This document shows positions 46,981 through 58,554 of a stretch of DNA of 58,554 nt, piece after piece. Below the pieces are notes generated by a model. That model made no database searches. It was not told where the DNA came from and was given only the letters and a program-made list of their open reading frames with translations. Positions within the stretch are counted from its first letter, which is position 1, and each line of letters starts with the position of its first letter. The stretch is from Gnetum montanum (Eukaryota; Streptophyta; Gnetopsida; Gnetales; Gnetaceae): positions 133,624-192,177 of the forward strand of contig MNCI01008863.1 in the NCBI GenBank assembly GCA_015680685.1, read 5' to 3'. Both the position numbers and the translations under genes were made by a program.

Positions 46981-47318
46981 AACCTCATTGTAGAAGAGGT
47001 TTCAAGGGTTCAAATCCACTTTGCTTAGGAGGCATTTGGTGGGGCCCATCCCAAAATTCAAATTTTTGAAACTTGATGCTAACTTCCACCATCCCAAAGT
47101 TGGTTGAACTTTTTCCCCTTTACACTACCAATACACCATGAATTTTAGTACCTTGATTTGGCAATGGAGGTATGGAAGGGGATGCCTAGGTTTAGATCAG
47201 GTTTTAATAGTAATTCTACCAAAAAATCAAACACAACTCTCATTTCTCTTATCACAGTGCTTGGATCAAAGCTCTTGCAGATATTTTTACCTTTAAGCAC
47301 CATCAATCCTCATCATGG

Positions 47319-50300
47319 TTGATCTAGGAGCCCCTTTAAATAACGTCGCAATCAAGATCTACCAAGTTCCTAAGGTTTCTTTAGCTTTGATTGCTGACAC
47401 CATGAAGAAGAGAGGATGAAGTAGCAAGAATCTGATTTTGGAGGATGTAGATGTGATGGCCAAGGGCATCTCCCACCTCTCAAATCCTCTGATAGGGCAT
47501 GTTTCAACTACCATCTCTCCAAGGTATGCCATTTCTAGCCACTTTCATGTGTTTTTGGTCATTTTTTTGATGTTTTCCTAGTTTAGGATGAGGATGTTTT
47601 TTCAAATCTAGGCCATTGTAGTTGATAAAATTTTATTTTGGCAAACTCCTACCCACTAATTTGATGGTTTCTACATGTTTCCATGGTTTCTTGGTCATTT
47701 GGGGTTTGATTTATTGGTTTTCAAATTAGCTTTTGTCAAATTTTTTATTTGTTTTTTACTATTTTTGGTAAAAAAGCAATCCTTGTTGTGAATTTTTTAT
47801 TACATAAACAATTGGAATTGTTAAAATTTAATGTTTTAGGTCTTTAGAACTAGGTTTTATGTTTGTATTTGATATGGATTTGTTCTATTTGGACATGTAA
47901 TTAATTTGTAGTGAATTTTTTGGCCATGTTGTACAGTTGTGTTTTTATGTCGTTTTTAGTTTTTTATGAAAGTTCATGATTTTTTTTTAAAAAAAGTGAT
48001 AGGGTTTTTGTATTTTTTCTATCCATGGATGTGTAGGTCTTGATTAACATTTTAAACAATCTTTTAATCACTAGAATTATCTTTAAAATGAATTTTTGGC
48101 AAATTTTCTATGAAGCTCACATAGAAAGGGGTTTTGCCATGATGGCTTGGTTCATGTTTAGTTAGCTACATTTTCTATAAACATTTCTGCTAATTTTTAC
48201 ATTTTCTGGTTATGGTTGTGTAGTTAATGACTTAGGGATTCCAATGGTGGTGGAATCACTAGAATCAGAGTTACGATTGATTTCTAATGATTTTTCTAAT
48301 ATGGTCACATGCATAGAGGTTTTTAGGTTGTAGCGGTTTTACCTCTTGGAGATGGGTAGCATTGGCATGCTGAATGATTTTTCTTTTCAACGTCCCATAC
48401 CCCTAGGGATACCATAGGATGGTAGAAGGGGTTTAAAACATTTTTCATGGATGTTAAAAAATTTACTAATTTTACCAATGATTTTCCTATGGTGATTTTC
48501 TAGGGTTTAAGGGTGTTGTTTAAGTGTTATTTGAACTAAGGCATGGTTTGGCATGATGTTTTGACTATGTTTTAATTTTTGATTAATAAGGTCAATGTTG
48601 TTATGTTTTGGCTATTATTTATAAGGGTCATTTAGGCTATAAACATGTTGATTTTTTGAACTTCTCAAAGGCATTTTTATTAACACCCTAGAGTTTTTGC
48701 AGTGGCTAATTTCACCACTAACTAGGATGTTTGACAAAATTTCCTAAGAAATTCTAAGTGTTTATTGGTTGTATGTCATACTTGGTTGTGATTGTTATTT
48801 CTAGTTTTGCTAATTTTGTTCTAAGTATTTTAAGATATGGTTCTAACTGTTTGTGTTGTTTTCTATGCAAGGTTTTCCTTAAGTCCATCTTGGTTATGGT
48901 GGAGCTAGTGGGGATATTGTGCTATGTTAGTTTCCCCAAACCAAACACTCCTCCCACTGACATGATCTTAGAGCATGGTTCCCTATGGTTCAAACTAAGG
49001 GCAAGGGAATTCCTTATGATGTGGTCACACTTGTTTGAGTATAGAACCAAAATCATATTGGAGATCCTACTGTCTCAATCGTCCAACATGATCACTAAGT
49101 TCATAATAGATTAACCTAATACACGTGTAGAGGGGGAGGTGTATGATAGTGTAGGCACCCATAGGACCATCAAGCTAGGCCAAGTTTAGAGCATGTTAGA
49201 GTATTCTTAGTATAATGTTGATAATACTCTAATGGTGGCACACCAAGCCCACACATTATTTCAAAATCCTCCTAGTACAGTGTGCCACTTGGTTGGGTAA
49301 GTTTGTTATAACTTATGATCCATTTTGATCTTAAATGGTTGTTCCTACCTTTCCTAGCATTAAAAGTTTCTAACAATTTGAATGCTAATCATCTTATAGG
49401 TACAGGGTTAGTGACAAAGGTTTGGTTAGAAATGATCGAACCTTGGAGGTGGCTTAGACTATGATGGATGTATTTACCCAAGGTCCTAAAATTAGACATA
49501 TAGTGGTTGACTAATTAAAGGGTGAATCTAATAAATACACACAAGTCTTTTTCCTAGCCTTCAAGATGTGTGTAGTTGTCGAAACAGACCACAGTTGGTG
49601 GATGGTCTTGAAACATCTTCTAGCACTAGACATCGATGCTGAGACCTCCACATAACCCTCGCTTAGCAAGAAGAAGAAGAAAGGTATGGTTTTCACTAAA
49701 TGTTTTTGGTGCTTTTATGATTATACAATCTTAGGCTTTTTTATTTTAAGTTTTCTAATGGTTTTGATTTGTTTCTTTTGTTGTATCTTGGTTATAAATG
49801 ATATGTTCATGCCTTAGCTAACTAGCCATTTGTGGTTATCTTGTAGGGGCTTCCACCTCTTCGAACATCACTTTGATCATTTCAAGATGTGCTGAGGAGA
49901 CCCTCATCTTAGAATTCATTTAGGTGGAAGTATCACAATGTTGGTTGAGGGGACAAGCACCTAGACATGTTCAAACATGCATTTCTCATGTAGGTTTGCT
50001 TGATCTCTTCATGGAATCTACCCCAACCATTCCTATCATTAAGATGATGAACATCACTGACTCCTTTAATGAAGGGACCAATAAGTTCATCACCAATGTT
50101 TGTGGGGTACCAATCATCTTGAACATTGACAAGGCTACCTTTTGTGATCTCTTTAATATTTCCACTGAAGGGATGAAGGTTGCACCAAACCAGTTAAGGA
50201 GGTAGGCCACCATGAGGAGGTAGATGTATGGTTTGGTGCTTGCTATGATCATTTTGGGTTGTTCATTGATGATTTCTAGGTGCTTGAAGCAAGGGATTCC

Positions 50301-52546
50301 TATCCCTTATTTTGATCCTATGACTTTCCTAAACTATTATCATAGAAGAAGGTGATTGGCATTGCCTAGGCATAGACCATGATGAAGGTCCTAGGAGAAT
50401 GTGCTCTATTTAACTAGGTTACTCACTTGGTGACTGGGTTACATGAGAAAATCCTCAAACTCCATGAGGATCTCTCCATAATATTCCATGTGCACTTTGC
50501 ATTTTTTGCAGCATACTTGAAGAGATTCATGGAGTTCTTGGTGGTGAGGAGGGATGGACGATGGGTATGCCAAGACTCATCCCAACTCTCTAGGACTTGG
50601 ATAAAGCACATTTATCCAACCATGGAAGCCTCGAACCCACTAGAGGATGTTGGGGAATCATTATCTATAACCACTAAGGGAGTTAGTAGTAGGCGGTGTG
50701 TTTTCCATGATAGCATAGGGGTGGAGCCTCACTTTTACTATGTTAACATTGGGAGGGCTAGAGAGTTGCATGCTAATGTTGATGGGGTAGCCAAAGCAAA
50801 GTTGAAGTGGCCCATGGAGAAAGTAGCACTAGCAACAAAGTAACCTTCCGAGAGAAGGTTCACATTGAAGCTTGGCAGGACTCATCATGTGGTCACCAAT
50901 ACGTTGCTAACTATTGGCTATGTTTTGGATTTTTCTATGTTTTAGTTTCTAAGTTTACAAGGTTGTAATGTTTTTAAGCTATTCTTATGTTTTTGGTTTA
51001 TTATCCTTGCAAATAAGCGACAAGACATGATAGCCCAAGTTGTAGTAGTAGCAAAGGAGCAAAGGTGTGTAGAGGTAGCTCTCTTATAGCAACATGAGAA
51101 GGAGAGGATAGCCAATGTGGCACTGGATTACCTAGATGCCTTGTTTGGTGAGTCATTGCCAAGAGAACCCCATCATCATCCCAAAGGAGGAGGAGCTAGG
51201 TATGCATATGTCTCAGTGCTACTCATTATATCTTATGATTTAATGTTTAGTCTTCATTCTAATCATTCAATGATTGTTATGCTTATTATAGTTCCTGAGC
51301 CATAGGTAAAGGCCTCTACCCCTATGTTTTGCATGAAACCATGGGTAGAGATTCCCAACAAGATGGAGTTCATGCATGGAGTGCCTAAGGACATCATCGA
51401 TTTGTTGCAACAAATTACTCCTGAAATTGATAAGAACTTTTTTTTATTAGGCCTTAATTATTTTATTTGGATTTTTTGAGCTATATTTGGTTTATTCATG
51501 TTTTATATTGTACTTATGGGTATATTTTATGGTTATATTGTTTATAGTGCCTACATTTACATGGGATCCTAGCTGTGACATGAAGATCAACTCCTTACCC
51601 CAGCTTCCTCCTAAGGTTGAAACTATATCACTAAAGTTATATGAAGATACCAGTAATCTTGCAATTTCATGTGCAAAAATTTTGTGGGAATTTCAAAGAT
51701 CCAATGAATCCCTATGGGAGCAAGTTTTGGCCTTAAAGGAGGAGAAAAAAACAACAAGCTCAAATGATTACTGATCTTTAGGATCATAAGGCCTTTGTGG
51801 AAGCCCAAGTGGCTAGCAAAGAACTTGCAAACCAAGGAGATCACATGGGACCGCTACTAGAATGCCATCCATGACAAGGTTGCTCTTGCAAGGAATATGG
51901 TAGAGTAGTGGTTATAGCTAGACCTCATCACCTACAAAGCCAAGGATTGGAAATATTATTGTGCTTGGATCCTAAAGTGGGATCAAACACAAAAGGACCA
52001 CAAAAGAAAGTACAAGGCTGATCGGGAAGCATATATTATGTGGCTTGAGGAGGAGACTACTTAATGACACAAGATTGAACTATTCATCAAGGGGATTCAA
52101 GCTCAAAGTGCCTACAAACTCTTTTAAGGCACTCTCATGCTAGCAGAATCTCCTACTCCTTAGGTCTCTATGGCTTTGGATGAGGTTTCTATGACCATGG
52201 TGTCATGAGAGCCAGTCACATGAATGGATGTCGATAATAATGACATCCTCATGAGAATTAATCTTGGGGATGTGGATTGGGCCAACATGATAAAAGACTA
52301 AATCCTTCATCAATTGGAGGTTGGTCTTCAACATCTTCTCCCAGAGTTCATCAAGCATGATGCCCCATAGGTTTGATACTTTTTTATTATTTGATTTCAT
52401 ATTTTATTTTAGTTTTGTTATGCATTGATTATGTGTTGATTATTGATTGGCCTTATGTTGTTATATTTCAGGCACCAAGAGATATTGGTGGCCCTAGTGG
52501 TAAGGGTAGGGATGATCCACCACTTCTTCCTCTAGATGCTTCTTAG
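47319..52546 (+). pseudogene. Multi-exon gene-like region antisense to M (accessory ORF)
   Basis: Coding-like blocks on the plus strand are separated by stretches with consensus splice borders. Likely exons: 47319-47523 (CCAAG then GTATGCC); 48872-49296 (donor GTAAGT); 49400-49683 (acceptor TTATAG, donor GTATGG); 49847-50839 (acceptor TTGTAG); 51018-51199 (donor GTATGC); 51292-about 51440; 51548-52370; 52472-52546 (acceptor TTTCAG, final TAG). Translations include MVDLGAPLNN, QVFFLAFKMCVVVETDHSWW, VCGVPIILNIDKATFCDLF, LKRFMEFLVVRRDGRWVCQD and helical, Lys/Glu-rich stretches at 51040 and 51700. About eight internal stops mark it as decayed. The VxGVPIxLxxxxxCDLFxI part resembles, loosely, the putative plant transposon protein domain seen near Tat elements. 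Plant Tat elements often carry an extra ORF, sometimes antisense, but this position between protease and RT is unusual. Exon ends are predictions by eye. Confidence 0.55.
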
Positions 52547-53615
52547 CATCACCAACTACTCATTTTATTTATTTCTTGTTGATGGCTACTTAATATTCAT
52601 GTTGTTAATGTTGATGGCTAGTGTTAGCCAATGCTTTGGTTGAAGACAGTTTATGTTTATTATTATTATTTTTTGAACATTTTTTCCACATAGTTTGGTC
52701 ATGTCTATTCATGTTGTAAATGTTTTTAAATTTATTTTAAGTTTCAATTTTGGCTATATCATTCTAGTATTATGATTTTACTATGGCTTTATGGTTTTAC
52801 AATTTAAATGTTATATATGTTGTTCAAGGCTACAATGGCTATCTTGGCTATAACATTATAAGATAGGTTAAAATGGCTAGATAATAAGCCTATAGGCTAA
52901 TACAAGAATAAGGTAAAATGATGTTTTCTAGTTTAAGGCCATGGTGGACCATAGGACTTGCTAGTTTTAGGCCATGGTATGCCATGCAATGTTTGCTAGT
53001 TTTAGGTCATGGTAAGCTGTATGTCATTTGCTAGTCCTAGGCCATGGCAGGCCCACATTGTTTGCCAATTTTAGGCCATGGCAGGCCCATGTTGTATAAA
53101 GGGAACCATATTTTTATCTATTTTAAGCTTTCTTAAAAACTTTTTATGGGTTTTCTAGTTTTAAATTTTTTATGAGTTTTTTATGTTTATGTCATGCTAA
53201 ATAGAAAGAAAGAATAGGCTTTAACAAATAAAATTCACACAAAGGTAAACTCTTAGGCTACATTAAAAATAAGGTTTAACATAAAGCAAACAAAATTACA
53301 TAAACAAGCAAAATGAAATCTAGGCTAACAAGCTATAGGTACATATGGTTACAAGGTCACAAGTTCATAGAGTGGAAGGATCATGGGTGTACATGACTTA
53401 TACAAATGCTTCCTAATCTTTGAGAGATTATGAAACATGTATGGCCTATTTTGCACAAGCTTGTACTCCCCATTCCCTTCACTGATGATCTTAAAGAGGA
53501 GCTCTCCCCATAGTGTGCATCCTGGCCCATCGTTGTTGTTTTTGACCTTTTTCACTCCCTTGGGTTACTTAACTTTGTAGCTAGGAGTTTCTTCCTAAAA
53601 TTCCACTTTAGACCC
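52547..53615. other. M spacer between the antisense module and protease
   Basis: AT-rich, with the short-motif repeat at 52930-53090. 53349-53555 on the minus strand may be the last remnant of the protease frame. No separate gene. Confidence 0.5.
52930..53090 (-). repeat. Short-motif repeat after M protease
   Basis: Five copies of a unit of about 35 bp whose plus strand reads like TTTTAGGCCATGGCAGGCC with TTTGCTAG. It corresponds to P 28190-28265. Confidence 0.85.
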
Positions 53616-54255
53616 CTACTCTATATCTACATTGTTAAGTGCTAGGGAAATCACATTATCACCATGGATGATAATTTCACCTCCCTCATAAGGTAGGTAA
53701 ATTTCTTGACAGATAGGTGAAGATACAGCTTGTAATTGAGCCAACCAAGACCTTCCTAAGATAAGGTTGAATCTTGGTATTTCCTTTACCACTAAGAAAT
53801 TAGCAATTATGGGGAATTTCTCCCATGCCACAAAGTCTAAGGAGATAGACCCCTTAACAGCAACTCACGATCCATTAAAGAATTTAAGAGTAGATGTTGA
53901 CATGTGTTGTATATGTTCTATTATGCCTAAACATTAAAATATGTTGTATGGGATGACATTTGTTGTGGCCTCATCATCTACATGCATTGTATGCATCTTG
54001 CATTATCCTACCTATATGGTTATGAAAAGAGGAGCCTTGGTCACTTCACTACTTTGGAGGATGATCTTGATTTCGTTGTCATGAAACACAAGTGATGTTA
54101 CCTTTCTCTTCCTATGTGAAGAAGGAACCATCATCGCATGGATGGATTCTTCATTAGTGATAATGTATTCACTACTAGGGATGGAATTCAACATTGTAAC
54201 TAGCACTTTACAGTGTGCAACAGAAGTCATGACTAGGTCATATAGGTGCAAAGTT
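53616..54255 (-). pseudogene. M aspartic protease
   Basis: Minus strand: LVFHDNEIKIILQSSEVTKAP (54160) leads into the active-site text CMHVDDEATTNVIPY near 53975 and then FVAWEKFPIIANFLVVKE, RFNLILGRSWLAQLQA and ICQEIYLPYEGGEIIIHGD near 53690. The Gly after the catalytic Asp is replaced by Glu. It is collinear with P 27330-27795. Confidence 0.82.
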
Positions 54256-57029
54256 GTATTTTTCTATTTTAGCAATAATTTGACCTATTCTATCACATTT
54301 AGGAAGTCCTTGTTGTTGGACATGGGCTTGTCATCCCTATTGTTCTTAACTTTCTCCATGTGGCCCAAAATGTGTACTTTTTTTTAGGTTTTTGTGGCTT
54401 CTCCTCTTTCCCTCTCCATTGAGTTTTAGGATCCTCCTATGGTTTGCTTATCAAAGTATCCCAAGCTGAAGAGGTCATGGGTACAGATGATATGGGAGTG
54501 GGCTTCAGTGAGCCCACTTCCTTCCATGCCTTAGCTTGCTTTTCACTCTTGTCTATGGGCTTTTTTATGGGCTTCTTTCTTTATTTGGCTAGGGCTTTTT
54601 GGTTATCTTTGATTGCTTAAGAAGAAGAGGACATTACATTAGCCACCATGGGGGATCGTTGCTCTGTTGCATGGGTGGACTTAGTGGTAGCAAATTGGGG
54701 CACTTTGATGACAAAAGGCTCCTTAGAGGATGTTGGTGATGGAACCCTTACAACAAACAAGGATCCTAAGCTAGTGAAAGCTGAATGATCCCTTTCGTTA
54801 TGAGGAGGTACCCAAATCATGAATGGTTCCCTCGCAAGCCTTAGGTCATGGTTAATGTTGAATGTCACTATGGTGTACAGGCTATTATTGGTGTCTAAAA
54901 GGTCTTTGTACATGTGCATCAACTGGTTTTGAGGTCAAACCATTTTTAAATTGTTAAGAACTAGCTCACCCCTATCTATCATCTTTTCCAAGTCATCCTT
55001 CAATGCAAGGTAGAAGTTAGTGTCGTGACCTGGCAATTGATGATAGTGGAAAAAGAGGTCAATCTTGAAATACTTGGGTATCTAAGTGTCATTTTTGGTT
55101 TCTTGAAAGAGATATTTGGATATCTCACATAACCTCTCATGGCTTTTTTGGGCATTTTTAGTCATATCTTTGTATTAAATTTTTCCACTCTTCAAGAGTT
55201 GATCTAAAAGTTTGGATAGTTTCAGAGGTAGCCTAGTGTATTTGGTTCAATATCTTCACTCAAATTTGGGACTTGACATAGTCAATGTAGTGGTCCCATA
55301 TGTTGAGGATTGGCTATTATTATTATTAGTAGGGGTCCTAGGTTGGTTGTTTCTTGGTCCCTAATAGCTGTCTTGATCTCTTTGGCTACAATTTCCACTA
55401 CCACATTGTTTTGCCTTCCCCTCTCCTTGTCCTTCAATGTATGCTAGTTTTCATATGCCACATAGACAGGGTCATGGCTAGCCTTCACAACATCTTCTAT
55501 GTTTTTTGGTCTAGGAGAAGGCCTAACTTAGTTACTGTGGGTCTAGGTAGTAAAACTTTGACTTAATGAAATCATTAACCACCCTCTTGAATATAGCTAA
55601 AAGGTGATTTTTAGCTATAGTTTTTGGTATCTCATTGAGATGATCATTTCATAATTGGATAAACTTGTGTACTAATTCAAGAGGTCCTTGTTTGACCTTC
55701 ATCAAGTGGTCAAGGATGGTATTAAGCTTTAAGCTGTAACTAAAACAATTAACGAACTATGAAATCAAGTCTTCTAATGAGGATATGGATCCTCTTAGTA
55801 GGGCACAATACTAGTTAAGGGCTTTCCCCATAAGGGACATAGGAAATATTCTTGTTATTGTGTAAAACTAGGCTTATAATAGCAAGCACTCAGATCAAAA
55901 GATTATGAGATAAGCATTCGGGTCACCTTTGCCATGATACTTCATAAACTATAGTATGGGGACACCAAGTAGGAGAGTTAGAGGTGGGATCATAGGACTG
56001 ATGGGATCATCTTGATAGAAGTCCATGATCTTAATGGTATGGAACGTAGAGGCCTTGTGCCTCTTAAACTCTTCTGTTATATCTTGGATCATCTGAAAGG
56101 CTCAATCCAAGCCCTGAGGTGCCCTTGTCAATTGTGGGGTCTACACGAAAGGCTACAGCATATGTTGGGAGGCTTGTGGCCTCACTATCAGTTGTGGCAC
56201 TAAGGGAAGAGGTTGTGTCATCATAGTAGTGGGTGGGCCAAACAAGGAAAAAGAGATTTTTGCCGATATTTGGGGCACAAATGGGATAAAAGGGGTATCT
56301 AACCCCTAGGTTACTTGAGGCTTCATGATGAGCTCCATCTAGGTAGGTAAAGGGTTAGTGGTGGTTACAACCACTAATGATGGCCACACAAATTAAGGTT
56401 GTATGGTGAATGACATGAAGGAAGGGAAGGTTATCATTTGTGGAACCATTTGTTTTTGGTGCATGACTATTATAGGCATGGGTCCAAACATGGTAGGGTA
56501 GGAAGGGATTGAGGATTGAGGCATCTGTCCCATGGAAGAGGCAAGGAAGATGGAGGCAGGCACTATGGCCTTGAGATTTGCTTGTTGAAAGAGCCCCCTA
56601 TGAGGTTCTCATGTTTAAAATTTGCCCCAAACTCATCCTCTTCCCCCTACTGCTCATCTAACCTAGCCATCCCATCTCCCTCATCTATCTCAATTAACTT
56701 AGAGAGGACATGTTCATAGGTTTTAGTGAGGGATATTTGGTTATACAGGGAAGGAAGATACTTCTTTCCATCATGATGTATGAGTTCATACTTCCTCTTG
56801 GCTTCTACTTCCTTTCATGGAATCAACATGCCAACCTAAATCTTGGCACAAATGAAGTTGTAATGATCATCATTTATGACTGAGAACTTAGGACTTCACC
56901 TCCTAAGTCTCAAAGATTACCTACACTCAACTAGGGTGGGGTCTTTAGGGTCATAGACCCTCATGGCCTATTGGCTAGAAGTAGCCTTGGTGTAGTTAAA
57001 GGGCAACACAATTGAATAGTTAAATGACA
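54256..57029 (-). pseudogene. M gag
   Basis: The ATG at 57029 (MSFNYSIVLPFNYTKA) matches the P start. The gag core near 55950-55570 (KYHGKGDPNAYLIIF and the following block) is frame-broken. The Tat knuckle remnant near 55050 reads HDTNFYLALKDDLEKMIDRGEL. 54922-54617 is an open 101-residue stretch with three copies of an EPFVI-x-VP motif (REPFMIWVPP, GSLFVVRVPSP, KEPFVIKVPQ). Many stops elsewhere. Confidence 0.8.
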
Positions 57030-57781
57030 TGTTAAAAATGTCAACATTAGCTTGATAAAGATGATAAACTAATTAATAGAAAGAAAATTCTAGCAAGTGG
57101 AATTCATAGAAGGTTTAAGAAGGTATGGCTATGAAAGATTATGGGCTGTAAAGTATATGTGGTTATCAAAGGGGGTATACCCCTTTACTTAGAAAAATGC
57201 AAAAAATGGGTATCAAACCCCAACCATGATAGGCTTGCTAGCAATACCAACACTAGGAGTGAAAAGGGAGGAAGAATGAGGATAAGATAAAAAATCCTAC
57301 ACCTCTCTTCAAAGTGTTTTTTTTTTTTTTGGTGGGGGGGGGGTGATGGGGTGATTTACTTTTGGTAGGTTTAGTTTGGGTCAAAAACAAAATGGAAATT
57401 TTTGACTTTTCACAAGGATGATTTTGACAGCTTTCCAACACTTATTTTGCTAGAAAAATTTCACAAGGGGGAATCGGGATTGGGTGATGAAATCACCAAT
57501 GCTAGCCTAATTGAAAAATTTTTGTAGCAAAAGGAATAAAGGATTTGGTAGGACACCAATGCTGGATTTCAAATTTCTAACAACTATTGTGAAATTTTTT
57601 AAAAATTCAAATCACCTATAATCTCAATGCTAGGTTTCAATGGTAGGGGAGATGGATTGCAATGTTGGTTTTGCAACAAAAAAAATGTGTAAAAAATTTT
57701 CAAAAATGTTTTAAGGATTTTAAAGATTATAGGAAACATTGTCAAGTAGGTCATAGGTTTGGATGTAGAATTTGGGTGGAA
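57030..57781 (-). other. M 5' leader
   Basis: Between primer site and gag start; contains a T14 run next to a G-rich run (57317-57345). No gene. Confidence 0.7.
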
Positions 57782-57799
57782 GCCTTCCTTCTAGCACCA
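57782..57799 (-). other. M primer binding site
   Basis: TGGTGCTAGAAGGAAGGC on the minus strand, six bases from the LTR end, the same as in P apart from two substitutions. Confidence 0.78.
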
Positions 57800-57805
57800 A
57801 AAAAC

Positions 57806-58043
57806 TGTAGTGACCAAAAATCTCAATTGCTGAACAACCGAAGATTCCCAGGCACAGAATAGTTTTAACCTTAGATTCCAAGGGCCTTTACAAAAAAAGA
57901 ATTTGAGGTACACTAGATGATGTAGTAGAACATCTAGGAACTTAGAAAATGTAAAACGAGGGTAGAAAAATAAGAAAAATATAATATAGATCTAGAAAAT
58001 AAATGCATAGAATAGAAAAAACAATTATGATCTAACTTACACA
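57806..58043 (-). repeat. M 5' LTR, last 238 bp (cut by A3)
   Basis: Minus strand, ends GGTCACTACA. It aligns with 20473-20710 of the M 3' LTR (same orientation) and, inverted, with 23290-23520 of P. A3 begins where similarity stops, after TCTAACTTACACA. Confidence 0.88.
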
Positions 58044-58554
58044 TTAACAAGACCCGATTCGCATAGGCCGCGATATCGCATTCGCCGCGATATCACATCC
58101 CCCGCGATATCGTGTCTTCCCTACGATATCACGTACATGATATCGCAGTCTGTCACCATATCTATAAATAAGAGGTGGCTCTTCCTTGTTTGGATAATTA
58201 GGAGTTAGAAGTAGCGAAGCTCTGGTAGTTTGATCCCTCTAGAGTTAGATTTTTTCCCATGTCTACCCGTAGTGTGGTGAATGTAATTGTACGGTGTCTT
58301 TATTTGAGTGTGTCGTACTTGGACACGCACATGACCAGCAATAAAGATCAAGATTACTTTATCATTGCAGCATTCACTTTGTTATTTATTTATTTTTTTA
58401 TTTATTTAATGTTATTTACTGTTTTCTCTCTCTCACCCTTAAACTCCTAGAACGCAGAACAAGTACGACTTGATTACGAGCATTTAAGTGTGACTACTTG
58501 GTAACCTAGTGGCGTATCTAGGATCTACGCTTGGTAACCCAGTGGCGTATCTAG
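58044..58554 (+). mobile_element. A3: Athila-type LTR inserted in the M 5' LTR, cut by the window edge
   Basis: Starts near TTAACAAGACCC (terminal TG probably decayed; boundary within two bases). Five GATATC palindromes at 58072, 58089, 58106, 58125 and 58139 are followed by the TATA box at about 58162-58170, and then the same downstream text as A2 (GTACTTGGACACGCACATGACC at about 58315). CpG content is clearly higher than in A1 and A2, so this is one of the youngest insertions in view. Only 511 bp are visible. Confidence 0.87.

Larger units (their letters stand above)
20473..58554 (-). mobile_element. M: giant Tat-lineage Ty3/gypsy retrotransposon, with P and C nested inside, cut by A3 and the window edge
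   Basis: On the minus strand: 5' LTR (57806 rightwards), primer site, leader, gag-protease, a large middle region, RT, a second archaeal-type RNase H, integrase, 3' UTR and 3' LTR (20473-21870). The archaeal-type RNase H between RT/RNase H and integrase is a hallmark of the Tat lineage. Removing P (12 kb) and C (5.7 kb) leaves about 20 kb in view plus the unseen part of the 5' LTR, within the range of the largest known plant retrotransposons such as Ogre. The target duplication cannot be tested because the right end is outside the window. Confidence 0.88.

Noticed and set aside
58072-58144. CRISPR-like array (regular short palindromes)
   Set aside because: The repeats are 6 bp boxes at variable 14-19 bp spacing inside an LTR promoter of a plant retroelement.

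Overview
The window is nuclear DNA from a plant with a large, repeat-rich genome. I infer a gymnosperm or similar giant-genome lineage because every element seen is old, nested and CpG-poor; the species cannot be read from the sequence. I found no intact host gene, no tRNA or rRNA gene and no CRISPR array. Nearly everything is layered LTR retrotransposons, and nearly every coding region carries stops or frameshifts.

Left block (1-20472). The oldest layer is element D, a minus-strand Ty3/gypsy element of chromovirus type (gag, protease and start of RT at 126-1944; gag N-terminus at 17876-18050). A plus-strand LTR end (A0, 1-125) breaks its RT. A full-length plus-strand Athila-type element, A1 (1945-17875, target duplication CTCAT), sits in its gag. 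A1 carries gag, protease, RT, RNase H and part of integrase, interrupted by a 185-N gap. Inside A1 gag lies A2 (3703-9978, target duplication ATCGA/ACCGA), a related element with gag but no pol. The 3' LTR of A2 contains an inverted copy of its own U3. 18050-20472 is poorly understood and includes a decayed minus-strand reading frame of unknown family.

Right block (20473-58554). One giant minus-strand Tat-lineage element, M, spans this block and runs off the right edge. Reading its strand (right to left): 5' LTR (57806-58043, cut by the LTR of A3), primer binding site, gag-protease (57029-53616), a short-motif repeat, a multi-exon gene-like region on the opposite strand (47319-52546) preceded by a tandem array of about 190 bp units (44700-46980), a second short-motif repeat, pol (RT, archaeal-type RNase H, integrase; 44110-34960), 3' UTR and 3' LTR (21870-20473). 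Two elements are nested in M. C (37596-43284) is a minus-strand Ty1/copia gag-only element lying exactly in the RT coding sequence. P (22052-34124, target duplication GAGGT/AAGGT) is a plus-strand, pol-less relative of M inserted in its 3' UTR. P carries a piece of a host legumain/vacuolar processing enzyme gene (about 28670-29062) where M has its middle region and pol.

How the parts relate: A1, D and M are potential sources of enzymes; A2, C and P kept only LTRs, primer site, polypurine tract and gag (P also protease) and would have depended on enzymes supplied in trans. The most unusual signals are the spliced-looking antisense module in M, the captured protease-gene exon in P, the self-inverted U3 in A2 and the phased GATATC boxes in the A-family LTRs.
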